A stretch of 64,000 bases of DNA, from contig CM077166.1 of NCBI GenBank assembly GCA_039583875.1, positions 83,512,564 through 83,576,563 of the forward strand. The letters are read 5' to 3'. This document shows, one piece after another, positions 10,846 to 21,484 of the stretch. The notes beneath the pieces are model-generated. The model was not told where the DNA came from, did not search any database, and saw only the letters and a program-made list of their open reading frames with translations. The number at the start of each line of letters is the position of its first letter. The stretch's first letter is position 1. The DNA is from Platanthera guangdongensis. Lineage: Eukaryota > Streptophyta > Magnoliopsida > Asparagales > Orchidaceae. The position numbers and the translations under genes were made by a program.

Positions 10846-13214
10846 TTCCAGACATATGACTGGGACAAGGGGATTGCTAAAGGACTTCACTCCAATCAAA
10901 GATAGTCCAAAAGTCACCTTTGGTGGTTCTGAAAAAAGGAATCATTAAGGGTTTTGGTAACATTTCTAGCTCCCATATTACTATTAATCAAGTGGCTTAT
11001 GTCAAAGGTTTGAAACATAACCTTATTAGTATAAGTCAATTGAGTGATGTAGGATATGACATCTCATTTGTCAAAAATGGTTGTCATATCAAGAGATCAA
11101 ATGATCAAGAGATCATTTTTACTGGTTATAGAAAAAGAAATGTCTATTGCCTAGACATTATGTGTGAGAACAATGGTTTTCCAGTGTGTCTTGTAGCTGA
11201 TGAGACAGTCTCTCATTGTGTCAAATGGCACAAGAGGCTAGCCCATCTAAATTACAAGACAATTAGCCAACTTTTTAGCAAAGAGTTAGTGAGGAATGGT
11301 ACTCAAGTTAAGTGTATTAAAGATGGAATATGCTCAGCTTGTCAAAAGGGCAAGCTGACTAGATCCACCTTTAGTAGCATTGAAAATAAAGATGCTGTGA
11401 GGTGTTTATACCTCTTGCATATGGATCTCTTTGGTCCTATGCCAGTTCACAGCCTAGGTAGGAAGGTCTATACCTTTGTAGTTGTAGATGACTACTCAAG
11501 GTTTTGCTGGGTGTTCTTCCTTAGACAGATATCTGAAACACCTAGTGTCTTCTATAGCTTTGTCAAACAAATTCAGAATGAACTAGACAGTACAGTGGTC
11601 AAAATAAGAAGTGACCATGGTACTGAATTCCAGTCTGATAGTATGGCTAAACTATGTGAAGAATTTGGGATATTTCAAGAGTTTTCTTCACCAAGAACAC
11701 CTCAGCAAAATGGCATTGCTGAGAGGAAAAATAGAACCTTGATTGAGGCTGGTAGAACCCTATTAAATGATACATCTCTACCAGAATATTTCTGGGCTGA
11801 GGCAGTTAATACTGCATGCCATGTTATTAATAGGGCTACCATTACTAAAAGCCACAACAAGACCCCCTATGAGGTTGTGAAAGGCAGAAAACCAAACCTA
11901 TCCTACTTCAGGATCTTTGGTTGTAAGTGCTTTATACTTAACAATGGAAAGTCTTACTTGACTAAGTTTGCTGCCAAGTCCCAAGAGGGGATCTTTGTTG
12001 GGTACAACAACAATAGTAAGGCTTATAGGGTCTACAACTTGTCTACTCAAGTTGTAGAAGAGTCTGTACATGTAGTATTTGATGAAACTAGACTTATTAA
12101 CAATGAGTTGTTTAGTAGTATATGTAGCTCCACATGTATAACTAAGAAGTTGGACAAGCTCACTATTGAGGAAGAACCTACTGCAAGACAGCAAGTAGAA
12201 GATAATGGCTGCTGTCCAGGGGGAGTACTACATGTACCTAATGAAGAAGAAATCCAAGGAGTGCAACAAGATGAAGGAACTGAAGAAGTTCAACCTGAAG
12301 CAAAAATTCCTCCAGCTAATAGGCATCTAAGAGATCATCCAGTAGAGCAAATAATTGGTGATCTAAGACAAGGGGTACAAATAAGGAGCAGAAATCTGAA
12401 TGCAGCACTCTACTCCAGTTTTCTATCCCAAGTTGAGCCAAAGAAGTTTGAAGAAGCCATCCTAGACCCTCATTGGATTGAGGCAATGCAAGAAGAGCTT
12501 AATCAGTTCAAGAGGTGCAAAGTCTGGGAACTTGTTCCTAAACCTAAAGACCACAACATAATTGGGACCAAGTGGATCTTTAGGAACAAGATGGATGAAC
12601 ATGGAGTCATCATTAAGAATAAAGAAAGATTGGTTGCTAAAGGATATAGGAAGGAAGAAGGTATTGACTTTGATCAAACCTTTGCTCCAGTAGCCAGACT
12701 GGAAGCCATAAGGATGTTCCTGGCCTATGCAACCTTTCAAGGATTTAAAGTTTACCAAATGGATGTAAAGTCAGCCTTTCTGAATGGTAATCTAAAAGAG
12801 GAAGTCTACGTGGAACAGCCATCAGGTGGAAGACTGATTTCATGGAGTAGCAAGAAGCAAACAAGTGTGGCTATCTCCACTGCAGAGTCAGAATATGTTG
12901 CTGCAGGAAGTTGCTGTGCTCAACTTCTATGGATACAACATCAGCTTGAGGATTATGGAATTCAGGTAAGTAGAACACCACTGTTTTGTGATTCTACTAG
13001 TGCTATATCAATTGCAAAAAATCCTGTTTCCCATAGTAGAACTAAACATATTGAAATAAAATATCATTTTCTTAGAGAACATGTAGAAAAAGAAGATATT
13101 TTACTGGAATATGTTAGAACAGATAATCAACTAGCTGATATGTATACTAAGCCCTTAGAAGAAACTAAGTTCAATAGGTTTAAAATTGAACTAGGTATGA
13201 TAAACTTAGAATAA
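10841..13214 (+). pseudogene. pol: pol of element B: protease end, integrase, truncated RT, RNase H
   Basis: The protease resumes at 10841. An extra A in the run at about 10931-10936 shifts the frame, so the open part starts at 10920. In order: GAG-pre-integrase with an H-H-C-C finger (WHKRLAHL ... CSAC); integrase core with D169 (HMDLFGP), D232 (RSDHGTEF) and E268 (AERKNR), residues counted from 10920; RT fingers/palm start ([19 protein letters not shown]). At about 12824-12829 the frame jumps directly from [10 protein letters not shown] to [11 protein letters not shown] of RNase H. The whole RT catalytic centre (YVDD) is gone, in frame. The RNase H part ends at MINLE. The product could not reverse-transcribe. 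Confidence 0.9.
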
Positions 13215-13235
13215 GTTTATAGTAATGGCTAAGTA

Positions 13236-13695
13236 AAATAGTGTCGACACATAGAGATATCTGTGTCGACACAGAAAAGTGGTGTCGACACTTCAGAGAA
13301 AAGGTGTCGACACATCTAGGAAGTTGGTGTCGACACTTCAGAAAATTAGTGTCGACACATGACAAGTAGGTGTCGACACAACCAAGGTGGTGTCGACACT
13401 TAGAGTTTACTCAGAATTATCTAAGTAAAGTCTCGACTAAATGTCGAGTTAAGTTGGTGTCGACACATAAACAAGTGTCGACACATATATATGTTGACTA
13501 AACATTGTATCGACACATAGGTTTCGAGACATTATGAGTCTTGTGTCGACACTTTTCAACAGTGTCGACACAATTTAAGTTAGTTAACCCGTCTTTTCAT
13601 CTTCAAACCTAGAAAGGTATAAATATAATTTCTCCATTGTCTGTCGACACGCTCACTAAAGTTTCGAGACCAAACTTGTGTGTCGACACCTCTCT
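13236..13695. repeat. GTGTCGACAC array upstream of the third ORF of B
   Basis: About 13 perfect copies of the 10-bp palindrome GTGTCGACAC, plus variants, irregularly spaced 15-40 bp. The same motif fills U3 of this element's 3' LTR. It lies between the pol stop and the third ORF, around a TATA-like box. Confidence 0.95.
13618..13625 (+). promoter_or_regulatory. TATA-like box before the third ORF of B
   Basis: TATAAATA, 99-106 bases before the ATG at 13724. A pyrimidine-rich leader (CTCTCTTCTCTCC) and AAACCCTA precede the ATG. It is identical in core to the LTR box at 18660-18667. Promoter function is inferred. Confidence 0.5.
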
Positions 13696-13723
13696 TCTCT
13701 CCATTCAAATTCTTCAAACCCTA

Positions 13724-16563
13724 ATGGCGCCAAAGCTCGAGGAGAACGTCAATGAAGGCTACGAACTGGTGCGACATGCGTTTGATGATGCAGACCCAGA
13801 GATCAAGAGTGTGGTAACCCTAGTTGCAGACTCAGGGTTAGAATTTCTTGTTTCAGAGCCGACTAAAATCTGGAAGAAAGAAGTCTTAGAATTCCTGAAT
13901 GGAGCGAAAGTAGATGAATTTGGACTCAAGATAAAGTCTAGGGTTCATGGTGAAAAGGTGAAGGTCTCACCAAAAAGTTTGAGGAAAGTACTTCAGTTAC
14001 CAAGAACTAAGGAAGAAGAAGAAGTTACTGCTTCTAAAACCAGAGAAGCATTAACATGGTGTGAACTGGATGCAAAGATGAAAATTGGTTCTGTATTCAA
14101 TAGAATGGGGATGAACAGCCAGGGGAAATTTCTTTCTGAAATTGTTGGCAAGGTAATCTTAAGTAAGCCTGGAGGGCATGATAGGGTATCAGTCCATATG
14201 TTCAGCATTATGACAAGGATAATCTTCACATTGAAAACAGATTGGTCTGTTATTGTCTTTGATAAGATTAAAGAAAGTCTGAAGAAACCCAACTTGGGTA
14301 GGATCTTAAGTCTATACTTGGCTGGTAATATACCAGAAGTTATGAGTCAAGCTGCAGGCACTTAAAATCAATCATATGAGAAAAATAGACATGAGGATAT
14401 TCTCAAGATGGGACAGAGTTTTATCCAATGGAAATGCCCACACCAGAGAAAATTACTCCCCAAAAGAAGAAGAAGAAGACTGCCCCAGTGGCTCAGGATT
14501 CCTCTAGCAGCTCTGGTACTGAAGAGCAAGTTGTCTTTACTCCAGAAGAGGATGTAGAAGAAAATGCTGGGAAGTCTCCAGCTCAACAAGATGCTGCAGA
14601 GAGGCAGGGGGTGCTACCACCAGCTAGCCCCATACACCAAGGATCAAGTCCAGGGGGAGCCTCTAGTGGTGGAAGAGCCAACTCCTCTTGAAAGTGAAAG
14701 AGCCACCCACATCATCCTTGAGGTAATCACTGAGCTTAATGCTTTAGATTTCCTTATAGAGGATACTGTTTTGTCTGATTCCTTAAATAATGTTAATCAG
14801 CAAACTCACATTGATAGCCAACTCCCAGATGTTGTCATGGAGGATACATCTGCTTACAGTTCAAGTAGTATCTGAACCAGTGGTAGATGAGCCAAGAGTT
14901 TCTCCAGCCCCTTCTCAACAAGAATTTACCGTGGAAGATCTATTCCTTAATCTAGATCAAGCAGACCTTGAGAAGGGCAGTGCTGCTGCTGAGGGGGAGA
15001 CTGCTCCAGTTTAGGGGGAGCAAGGAGTTCATGTTGAGGAACCAACAAGGAAGGCACCAGAAGTGCAGAAGGAGTTACCTCCAAGCCCTAAGGAGAGGGT
15101 AGAAATTGCAAGTACATCAGCATCTGAAGATGAGGAAGCTGCAAGTGCTAAGAAAAGGAAGTTCCAAGTGTTTAAGAGAAGAAGCCAAACTTATAAGAAG
15201 GCATTGCAAACTATAGCACCACAGCCTGCATTACAGCCAGCACCAACTGTAGATTACAGTGCTTTGATGGTTGCTATGCAAATTAAGCTGGATGAGCATA
15301 GGAAAGCCATAGAAACATATGTGGATGAGGGGCACAAGTCTTCACAGTTTGATCTAGCCCAGGATATTAAGTCTATAAGATTTGAAATGAATCTAAATAA
15401 GAAGGAAATGACTGACTGCTTTCCACAAAGGAGAGAATGCAGTGGTGTACTTGGCTACACATCAAGAGAAGATAAAAGCTCAAGTAGATGAACTTGAAGT
15501 CAAGCAAGGCTATGTTCTAGAGAATCAAATTAGAATGAATGATAACTTGACTGCCTCTCACAATGCTATTGTAACTGAGATAAAGAATATAGCCACTGCA
15601 CAGTCTGCAGAAAGTGCTACAGCCAAAGCAACTTTTGATAAGAACTTGCAAGAGAGCTTAACTGCTGTTACAACTGCTATACAAGACTCTCAGAAGCTCA
15701 TCACTGACAAACTCCAAATGTTGAAACCTTTCTTTAAAGATGGAGTCAACTATTTGGATAACCAAGTCAGATTTCAAAAAGATGATGTAAGAGATCATAT
15801 AGAAAGAGAAGTCATAAAGGGGGAGAGGGTGTTAATCAAAGCTAGCTCTGATCATGCTAAGTGGATTTCTAATTCTATCAGAGCTACTCTTGGATATCCT
15901 CCTTTATGTGATGATGACAATGTAGCAGAATCTGGGATACATCCTGCATATCTAGGAGGGGAGCAACCTGAAGTGGCTCAAGTCATCTACCCTCCTCCAG
16001 ATTTTGATATGGTTCAAGCTGATATACAATCAATGTATAGCCCACCTGGGGGACAGCAAAATGTCATCATAGAGAAGGTGGTTCAGCCAGTATCTGAGGC
16101 TTTACAGGAAGCTATACTGAAGGAACAAGCTGAACAAGAAGCCAGACTGTCTAAAAAGAGGTTCAGAGAGCAAGCTGAACAAAGACCAGACTTTGAGCAG
16201 TGGAGCCCCACTTCCAGAAACATTATCTTAACTGCATGGAAAGCTGCAAAAGATAATATTCAAGATAGAAACAAGTGGTTTTCTGAATTGGAATGGAGAA
16301 AGCATGAGACAAGGCAAGAAGCCATAGTGCAATACAGGAGAAAGGCAAAGATGGGAAAGCTACCTCCTACTGCTCAGGAGTCTAGCAAGTACTTTCCCAA
16401 GCCTTATCACTACTTTGAGAGGCAAAAGATTAAAGCTGAAGAGCAAAAGAAGAAGGAGCTGAAAGGAAAGAAGCCTGCTAATACTGAAGATGCTGAAGCC
16501 TCTGTGCAAGCCAAGATACAATCTGGAAAAGGAATAATGATCAAGGAGGCTGAACAAAAATAG
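13724..16563 (+). pseudogene. Third ORF of element B, frameshifted
   Basis: The ATG at 13724 (MAPKLEENV) opens a frame to 14365. Homology continues through other frames: 14366-14440 (RKIDMRIFSRWDR), 14428-14691, 14564-14875, 14790-15014, 15063-15491 and 15442-16563, so several indels broke one long gene. The N-terminus carries the block shared with A and D (FLSEIVGKVIL.K...HDRVS, then DW..IVFDKIK, then GRILSLYL). The middle is acidic and Ser/Pro/Gln-rich. A long helical, coiled-coil-like region spans about 15240-15800. The C-terminal block (WSPTSRNIIL ... LEWRKHETRQEA ... YFPKPYHYFERQK) matches the end of A's ORF. Function is unknown. Confidence 0.8.
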
Positions 16564-16738
16564 AATAGAATTTTCTTCAGTTTACAATTGTAATATTTTG
16601 ATTTTAAACACCTTGTAAACTTTTGGAAAATGAATATGAAAAGCTGTTAGAACAATGTGCTGTGTGATAAATTTGCTGTGTGATAAATTTATTTCATAAT
16701 TGTTCTGAGATAATGTCTATGTATACATGTTTGATTAA

Positions 16739-16743
16739 TACAT
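16739..16743. repeat. Target-site duplication of the foldback insertion, left copy
   Basis: TACAT, repeated at 17394-17398 directly outside the other end. Confidence 0.75.
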
Positions 16744-17393
16744 TGTTAGAAACCAGGCCAGGGGGTCCCACACATTTTGGGTAAAGGCCCCGGTCCTGGC
16801 CGACTGCAGTCGAACGGCACAGCATCCCGAACCAAATCTCCCGGGTTCCACTTCGGTTTAATCCCAGGTAGGTTGTTGAGGCCTGGTCTCGACCCCAGGA
16901 CCTCCTTTATAAGAGGCGCCTTAGCCAACCTCTCATACCCAACTGCACTGCAGTGCAGTTGGGTATGAGAGGTTGGCTAAGGCGCCTCTTATAAAGGAGG
17001 TCCTGGGGTCGAGACCAGGCCTCAACAACCTACCTGGGATTAAACCGAAGTGGAACCCGGGAGATTTGGTTGGGGATGCTGTGCCGTTCGACTGCAGTCG
17101 ACCAGGACCGGGGCCTTTACCCAAAATGTGTGGGACCCCCCGGCCTGGTTTCTAACAAAAGATGGCCATCTTTTGTTAGAAACCAGGCCGGGGGGTCCCA
17201 CACATTTTGGGTAAAGGCCCCGATCCCGGCCGACTGCAGTCGAACGGCACATCATCCCCAACCAAATCTCCCGGGTTCCACTTCGGTTTAATCCCAGGTA
17301 GGTTGTTGAGGATGCTATGCCGTTCGACTGCAGTCGGCCAGGACCGGGGCCTTTACCCAAAATGTGTGGGACCCCCCGGCCTGGTTTCTAACA
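16744..17393. mobile_element. Foldback insertion built of inverted tRNA-like (SINE-like) units
   Basis: Arm 1 (16744-16950) and arm 2 (16951-17157) are each 207 bp and nearly perfect reverse complements (about 3 mismatches by eye), meeting at AACTGCACTG/CAGTGCAGTT. A 16-bp palindrome (17158-17173) follows, then a second imperfect palindrome (17174-17393) made of the same tail sequence without the tRNA-like heads. Every arm end reads TGTTAGAAACC outward/inward. TACAT flanks the whole 650 bp, so it probably inserted as one unit. The transcript would fold into a very long hairpin. Confidence 0.85.
16958..17027 (+). other. tRNA-like head of the SINE-like arm
   Basis: About 70 nt starting GTTGGG and ending CTCAACA, which pair as an acceptor-like stem. 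A pol III A-box-like TATGAGAGGTTGG is at 16964-16976 and a B-box-like GGGTCGAGACC at 17006-17016, spaced about as in a tRNA. CCTC and GGAGG can form an anticodon-like stem. The mirror copy lies on the minus strand at about 16874-16943. The body after it is not tRNA-like. This is a tRNA-derived relic, not a functional tRNA. Confidence 0.65.
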
Positions 17394-17398
17394 TACAT
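17394..17398. repeat. Target-site duplication of the foldback insertion, right copy
   Basis: TACAT, same as 16739-16743. Confidence 0.75.
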
Positions 17399-17493
17399 GT
17401 TTATGTTTGCCCTATTATATAATCCTGCTTTACATCATGCTATGATTTTATTCTGTATGGTGTATATCATTGACTAAGGGTTATGACTTCTCC

Positions 17494-17507
17494 AAATAGG
17501 GGGAGAT
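17494..17507 (+). promoter_or_regulatory. Polypurine tract of element B
   Basis: AAATAGGGGGAGAT directly before the LTR start TGTTGGG. The same tract occurs on the minus strand in A and D. Confidence 0.88.
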
Positions 17508-17649
17508 TGTTGGGTACATTGGTCTAATGTACCTGATTTGAAGAAGCCTCACCCTACTCAATAATATACATCAAAATGTATTTGATGTATGTTGAGTTTA
17601 CTTGTGCAGGTTAAGTATTTGCAGGAAAGATGAAAAAGTTTCTAAGTCC

Positions 17650-18530
17650 ATGTGTCGACACCCAGAGGGAAAGTGTCGACACTTAAGAAGACTTGTGTCG
17701 ACACCCAGGCAAGCAGTGTCGACACTTGGAGTACTTGTGTCGACACCAGGGATGCAGAGTCGACACCAGATAGAAAGTGTCGACACAAGGAGCTGTGTTG
17801 ACACTCAGTGAAGAGAAGCCTAGTGAAGCAGTGTCGACACTTAGCAGTTATGTCGACACCCAGAGAAACTGTGTCTACATCAGAAAGTGTCGACACTTGG
17901 TGGCTGTGTCGACACTCAGCAAAAGTCAGCAGAGTCTAAGTATAAGTGTCGACACCCAGAACAATGTGTCGACACACAGCAGAAGAGTCAACACTTGAAG
18001 AAAGTGTCGACACAAGAAAGAATGTGTCGACACTCAGCTGAAGACTCAACACTTGAAGAAAGTGTCGACACAAGGAGCTGTGTCGACACTTAGCAAAGTT
18101 CAACAAAATTCTAAGTACAAGTATCAACACTAAGGAGATGTGTCGACACTCAGCCAGAGTCTCAATAGAAGAAGAATGTGTCGACACAAGGAGCAGTGTC
18201 GACACTCAACAAGTATCAACAAAGAAGGCATGCGTCGACACCAAGAAAGATGTGTCGACACTTAACAAGTTCAACACATGAAGATGTGTCGACACAAAGG
18301 AGTTGTGTCGACACTTACAAGAATTCAACTAAGTGCTGAAGAACAAAGTGTTGTGTCGACACTCAATATCAGTGTCGACACATGAAGAAGAAGCTGTGTC
18401 GAGAAGTGAATTCTACAACACAAGGAGTTGTGTCGACACCTTGTAGGCTAGTGTCGACACTTAGTCAACTTGTGTCGACACTTAGTCTATAAGTGTCGGC
18501 ACTTAAAGACAGACAGTCTCGACACTTTCA
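17650..18530. repeat. GTGTCGACAC array in U3 of element B
   Basis: About 25 perfect GTGTCGACAC palindromes plus one-base variants, spaced roughly 20-45 bp with AAG/CAGC/AAGGAG-type linkers. It ends about 130 bp before the TATA-like box. Confidence 0.95.
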
Positions 18531-18659
18531 GACAGTTACAGATTTTTCAAGAACTGACTGGATGACTTGACAACTACCATTCCAGCCGGTCTACTGCACC
18601 TGTCAGAGTTGTCAGAAATCAGTTATGAACTGGACCAGCCGGTTACCATGAAGAAGGCC

Positions 18660-18667
18660 TATAAATA
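18660..18667 (+). promoter_or_regulatory. TATA-like box of element B LTR
   Basis: TATAAATA in CCTATAAATAGGC, downstream of the dyad array. Likely core promoter for the genomic RNA. Confidence 0.65.
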
Positions 18668-19538
18668 GGCTTATACTGTCTACAGAAATAGATGATTAAA
18701 TGATCATTAATAAGAAGAAGATCTAGCTATTCATTGAAGAATCAAGTGAAGATCTAAGTAGTTGGAGAGAGAGAGCTCCATCCAAGAAGATAGCCGTTGG
18801 AACCAGGCTGAGAAGAAGTGTTCAGATTTTGTTCTGAATCTTAAGTTGCAGAGATCAAGGATCAACTGCAGAGGAGATCAATCTTATTGTGTTCTACATT
18901 CAAGAAGCTTTGAAGAAAGCCAAGTCAGGTTGATCTCAGCAGAGTTCATCCAAGAACTCATCAAGAGATTCTCAACTCTTCTCTCTTTTCTCTGAGTTGT
19001 AGAGTTTACATTTTTGTATTCATATTTTCTTGTAGGATCCTTAGGGATCTGAGTTTGTAAGCCTGTAATTATAAAGGCTGAGTGTAGGGCCTGTGTGCCT
19101 GAGTGTAGGAGATTTGTATCTCTGAGTGTAGGCCTGTTGTGGCTGAGTGTAGGCCTTGGTGGCTGAGTGTAGGCTTTGTGAAGAAGCTGAGTGTAGGCTT
19201 TGTGAAGAAGCTGAGTTGTAGGGCCTTGGGCCTGAGCTGTAGGAACCTGGTTGAGGTTCTGAGTGTAAGATCTGAGGATCTGAGATAGTGGAGGAGTTTG
19301 GCCGAATCTAGTACACAACTAGATAGGCGAAGGGGGAAAGTGGATGTACCCAAACCTTGGGGAACCACTATAAATCTGTGTGTCTACTGTGTGCTTGAGT
19401 AATTCTGTGATTGCTGATTGTTTGCTATGATAAAGTAACTAGAACTCTGTGATATAATATGTATTCTGCCTAAAAAGTCAAAAAGATTTAAGTCACCTAT
19501 TCACCCCCCCTCTAGATGAGTAGGTACAATATCTTTCA

Positions 19539-20461
19539 ATTTGCGCCGGCACTCGCATTTACTGCTTTCATTTCAGTCCTACTAGTTTGAGTAGGACTTG
19601 CAATTTACTGCTTTATTTACTCCTTTCCTTTACTGCTTTCTTTTCCTGTTTTCATTTATTGCTTTCTTTATTGCTTTTAGCGCCTGCAGTCCTCATTCCC
19701 ATGAGTGGCTAACCATTCTTAGCCCTTAGTATCGAAGAGCATTGGGACAGAAAAAATAGCTTTAAATAATTAAAGGTCCTTATTTTCTAATAAATTAAAA
19801 TTAGTTAAGGTTTGCCCGGGGTTTACGACGCGTAGCACCACAAATCGATGTGTGGGTCCTATTTCCATAGTCCATACGCTAGCTAGCCGAGAGGCCATGC
19901 ATATGGACTGATCACCCCTTGGTAAAGAGAGTTCCGCACTAACCCTCGAGAGAGGAGGCGCGCCAACTCTACCGGATTGGGTTCCCCACCCAATAGCGGG
20001 GTTCTTAGCGTAATGCGGGCGTTAAGAGGAATCCTTCGTCGGACTAACGTTTGGTCGAATAGTCTTAGCGTTCAGGTGAGCAATAGCCCTATAGCTAGGT
20101 GAGCTCATTTTAATGGATCCTCCACGGCCAAGTCTCCGCCTTAATTGATTTGAAAATTAGGATCTCTTTTTATTAAAAGTTTATTTTAGTTCAAATTCTA
20201 TTCGATGCCGTTGCGCTAAGCTTTTCATCGGCTCTACCCTTTAATGCTTTCATTTTCTATTTTCTGTCTTTCTTTTTACTTTTATATATATATAAAAAAT
20301 ACCCGACAAGTAATTATTGGTAAAATCATAGTCCCCTCTGGGGAAGAGTAGAAATAATCGAACCGACCCCGAGAACAATACGACCTCGATATTCAACCCT
20401 AGAATATCCTGTAATACACGCGATAGGTGCACTTGCCTCCTTTCGTTAAAACTCGATCTCA
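19539..20461 (+). repeat. Athila-like LTR fragment next to element B
   Basis: Reverse complement of the LTR of element F (about 57090-58130). Shared landmarks are CCTACT..GAGTAGG dyads at the left end, the stretch with CCACCCAATAGCGGGGTTC and CTTCGTCGGACTAACG, and the end CGATAGGTGCACTTGCC. The left side stops abruptly at the end of element B, so B probably inserted into it. No Asp-tRNA primer site follows the right end, so it is a remnant. Confidence 0.8.
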
Positions 20462-20620
20462 TCTTTTTATATACAAATTAATAAATCTGTGCGCCCCGGT
20501 TTCTAAATAAAACCAAATCAATCTGCCGCTTTTCTCAAACAAACGACCCGGGGCACCGCGGGAATCCTCACCAATTTTTGGAGTTTTAACCGCATCCATT
20601 TTCGGACCGGATCCGAAAAA
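20462..20620. other. Unassigned junction before the chromovirus composite
   Basis: No gene. A possible LTR-like start TGTGCGCCCCGG is at 20488. Clear similarity to the chromovirus LTR begins only near 20620. Confidence 0.5.
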
Positions 20621-21421
20621 TATCAATCATATGAGGATGTAAAGCACCGCAATCACCTTGCCTCCGTAGATCCGAAGTCGGCTCGTGATTAGGAGCTCCG
20701 AAGCTCCGCCGGTGACCGGATCTAGCCTCCTTTCTACTTCCTTGCTCTCCCCTCTCTCTAGACTTTAGAAAGAGACTAAGTGAAAGAAATGAGGGATTTG
20801 AAACCCTAACCCCGGGTATATCCCAGCTTGAACAACCCCCAGCCATCAGATCCCAAAATAAGGAAACGAACGGCCACGATCCGTAGCTGAAATGCAAAAT
20901 CTGGGTCAAATATGGCATGTGACACGCCCATGTTCTGGGCCTTGTTCCCCATTCGCCGTCGTAACCGACGCATCCCGAAATGCACACGGGCACCCGAAAC
21001 GCCCGTGTTTGACCTGACACACCCGTGTCATCCAGTACACGCCCGTGTTCCCGGGCGTGTTCCTCTATCGACACAGGACCAACACCAACCCGAGAAGCAC
21101 ACGGGTCTTGGACACGACCGTGTCCCATTTGACATGCCTGTGTCTATCCGACACGGCCCGTGTTCCAAAATCGTGTGTCTCCAAAGAAATAGCCCGGTTT
21201 CAACACGAGAAGGACACGGCCTGGGACACGCTAGTGTCTCAGGCCATGTTCGCTGCTCGACGATCGTCGACTCCAAAATTCGTCGACCTCTCCGCCAGAT
21301 CGTCGAGACGAGCACGACACGCTCCGGTGATAAGCCCGTGTCCCAGGCCATGTGCCCCTACCAAATTCCAAACTTGGCTCAAAATGCCTCCCGTCACTCT
21401 TTTGAGTTTCGGGGCGTTACA
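20488..21421 (-). repeat. Left LTR of chromovirus composite, short or truncated
   Basis: 20620-21421 matches the right-hand 800 bp of the full LTRs at 27909-29987 and 47045-49127, ending GGGGCGTTACA. The remaining 1.1-1.2 kb is absent. An array of ACACG-CC-CGTGT dyads lies at about 20920-21350, with a CGACGATCGTCGA palindrome near 21263. The true left boundary is uncertain. Confidence 0.75.
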
Positions 21422-21437
21422 ACTCTCTCCCTCTTAA
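21422..21437 (-). promoter_or_regulatory. Polypurine tract of C1
   Basis: Minus strand TTTAAGAGGGAGAGAG next to the LTR start TGTAACGCCCC. Confidence 0.8.
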
Positions 21438-21484
21438 ATGAATTTCATCCCCAAATTTACATAAAGGAAAGATAAACACAAAAC

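Larger units (their letters stand above)
1..19538 (+). mobile_element. Copia element B (SIRE/Maximus-like), interrupted by element A
   Basis: A Ty1/copia element in order: LTR end (1-24), Met-tRNA primer site, gag, protease start, [element A inserted], rest of pol, dyad-motif spacer, third ORF, foldback insertion, polypurine tract, 3' LTR (17508-19538). Both LTR copies end in CTTTCA and the 3' LTR starts TGTTGGG. The third ORF after pol is typical of the SIRE/Maximus lineage. The coding parts contain several stops and frameshifts and an in-frame loss of the reverse transcriptase core, so this copy is dead. Its own target duplication cannot be checked because the 5' LTR lies mostly outside the window. 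Confidence 0.9.
17508..19538 (+). repeat. 3' LTR of element B
   Basis: 2031 bp, TGTTGGG...CTTTCA. U3 holds a GTGTCGACAC array, followed by a TATA-like box at 18660-18667. After it, 19079-19290 holds a GAGTGTAGGCC(T/TT)-type tandem repeat in about eight to ten units. The 3' end matches 1-24. Confidence 0.9.

Noticed and set aside
13236..13695. Possible CRISPR-like array (also 17650-18530)
   Set aside because: The repeat is only 10 bp, spacing is irregular, the setting is a plant retrotransposon and no cas genes exist.
17040..17360. Overlapping ORFs on both strands of the foldback (60-106 codons)
   Set aside because: They are mirror images forced by the inverted repeats and have no domain similarity.
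17602..18205. ORFs rich in VSTPR/CRHLS across the GTGTCGACAC array
   Set aside because: The palindrome lacks stops in several frames, so open frames arise automatically; it is LTR sequence.
20586..21475. Cys- and Arg-rich ORFs in the chromovirus LTRs (also 29161-30003 and 48470-49188)
   Set aside because: They follow the GC-rich dyad arrays and occur on both strands at the same place; no protein features.
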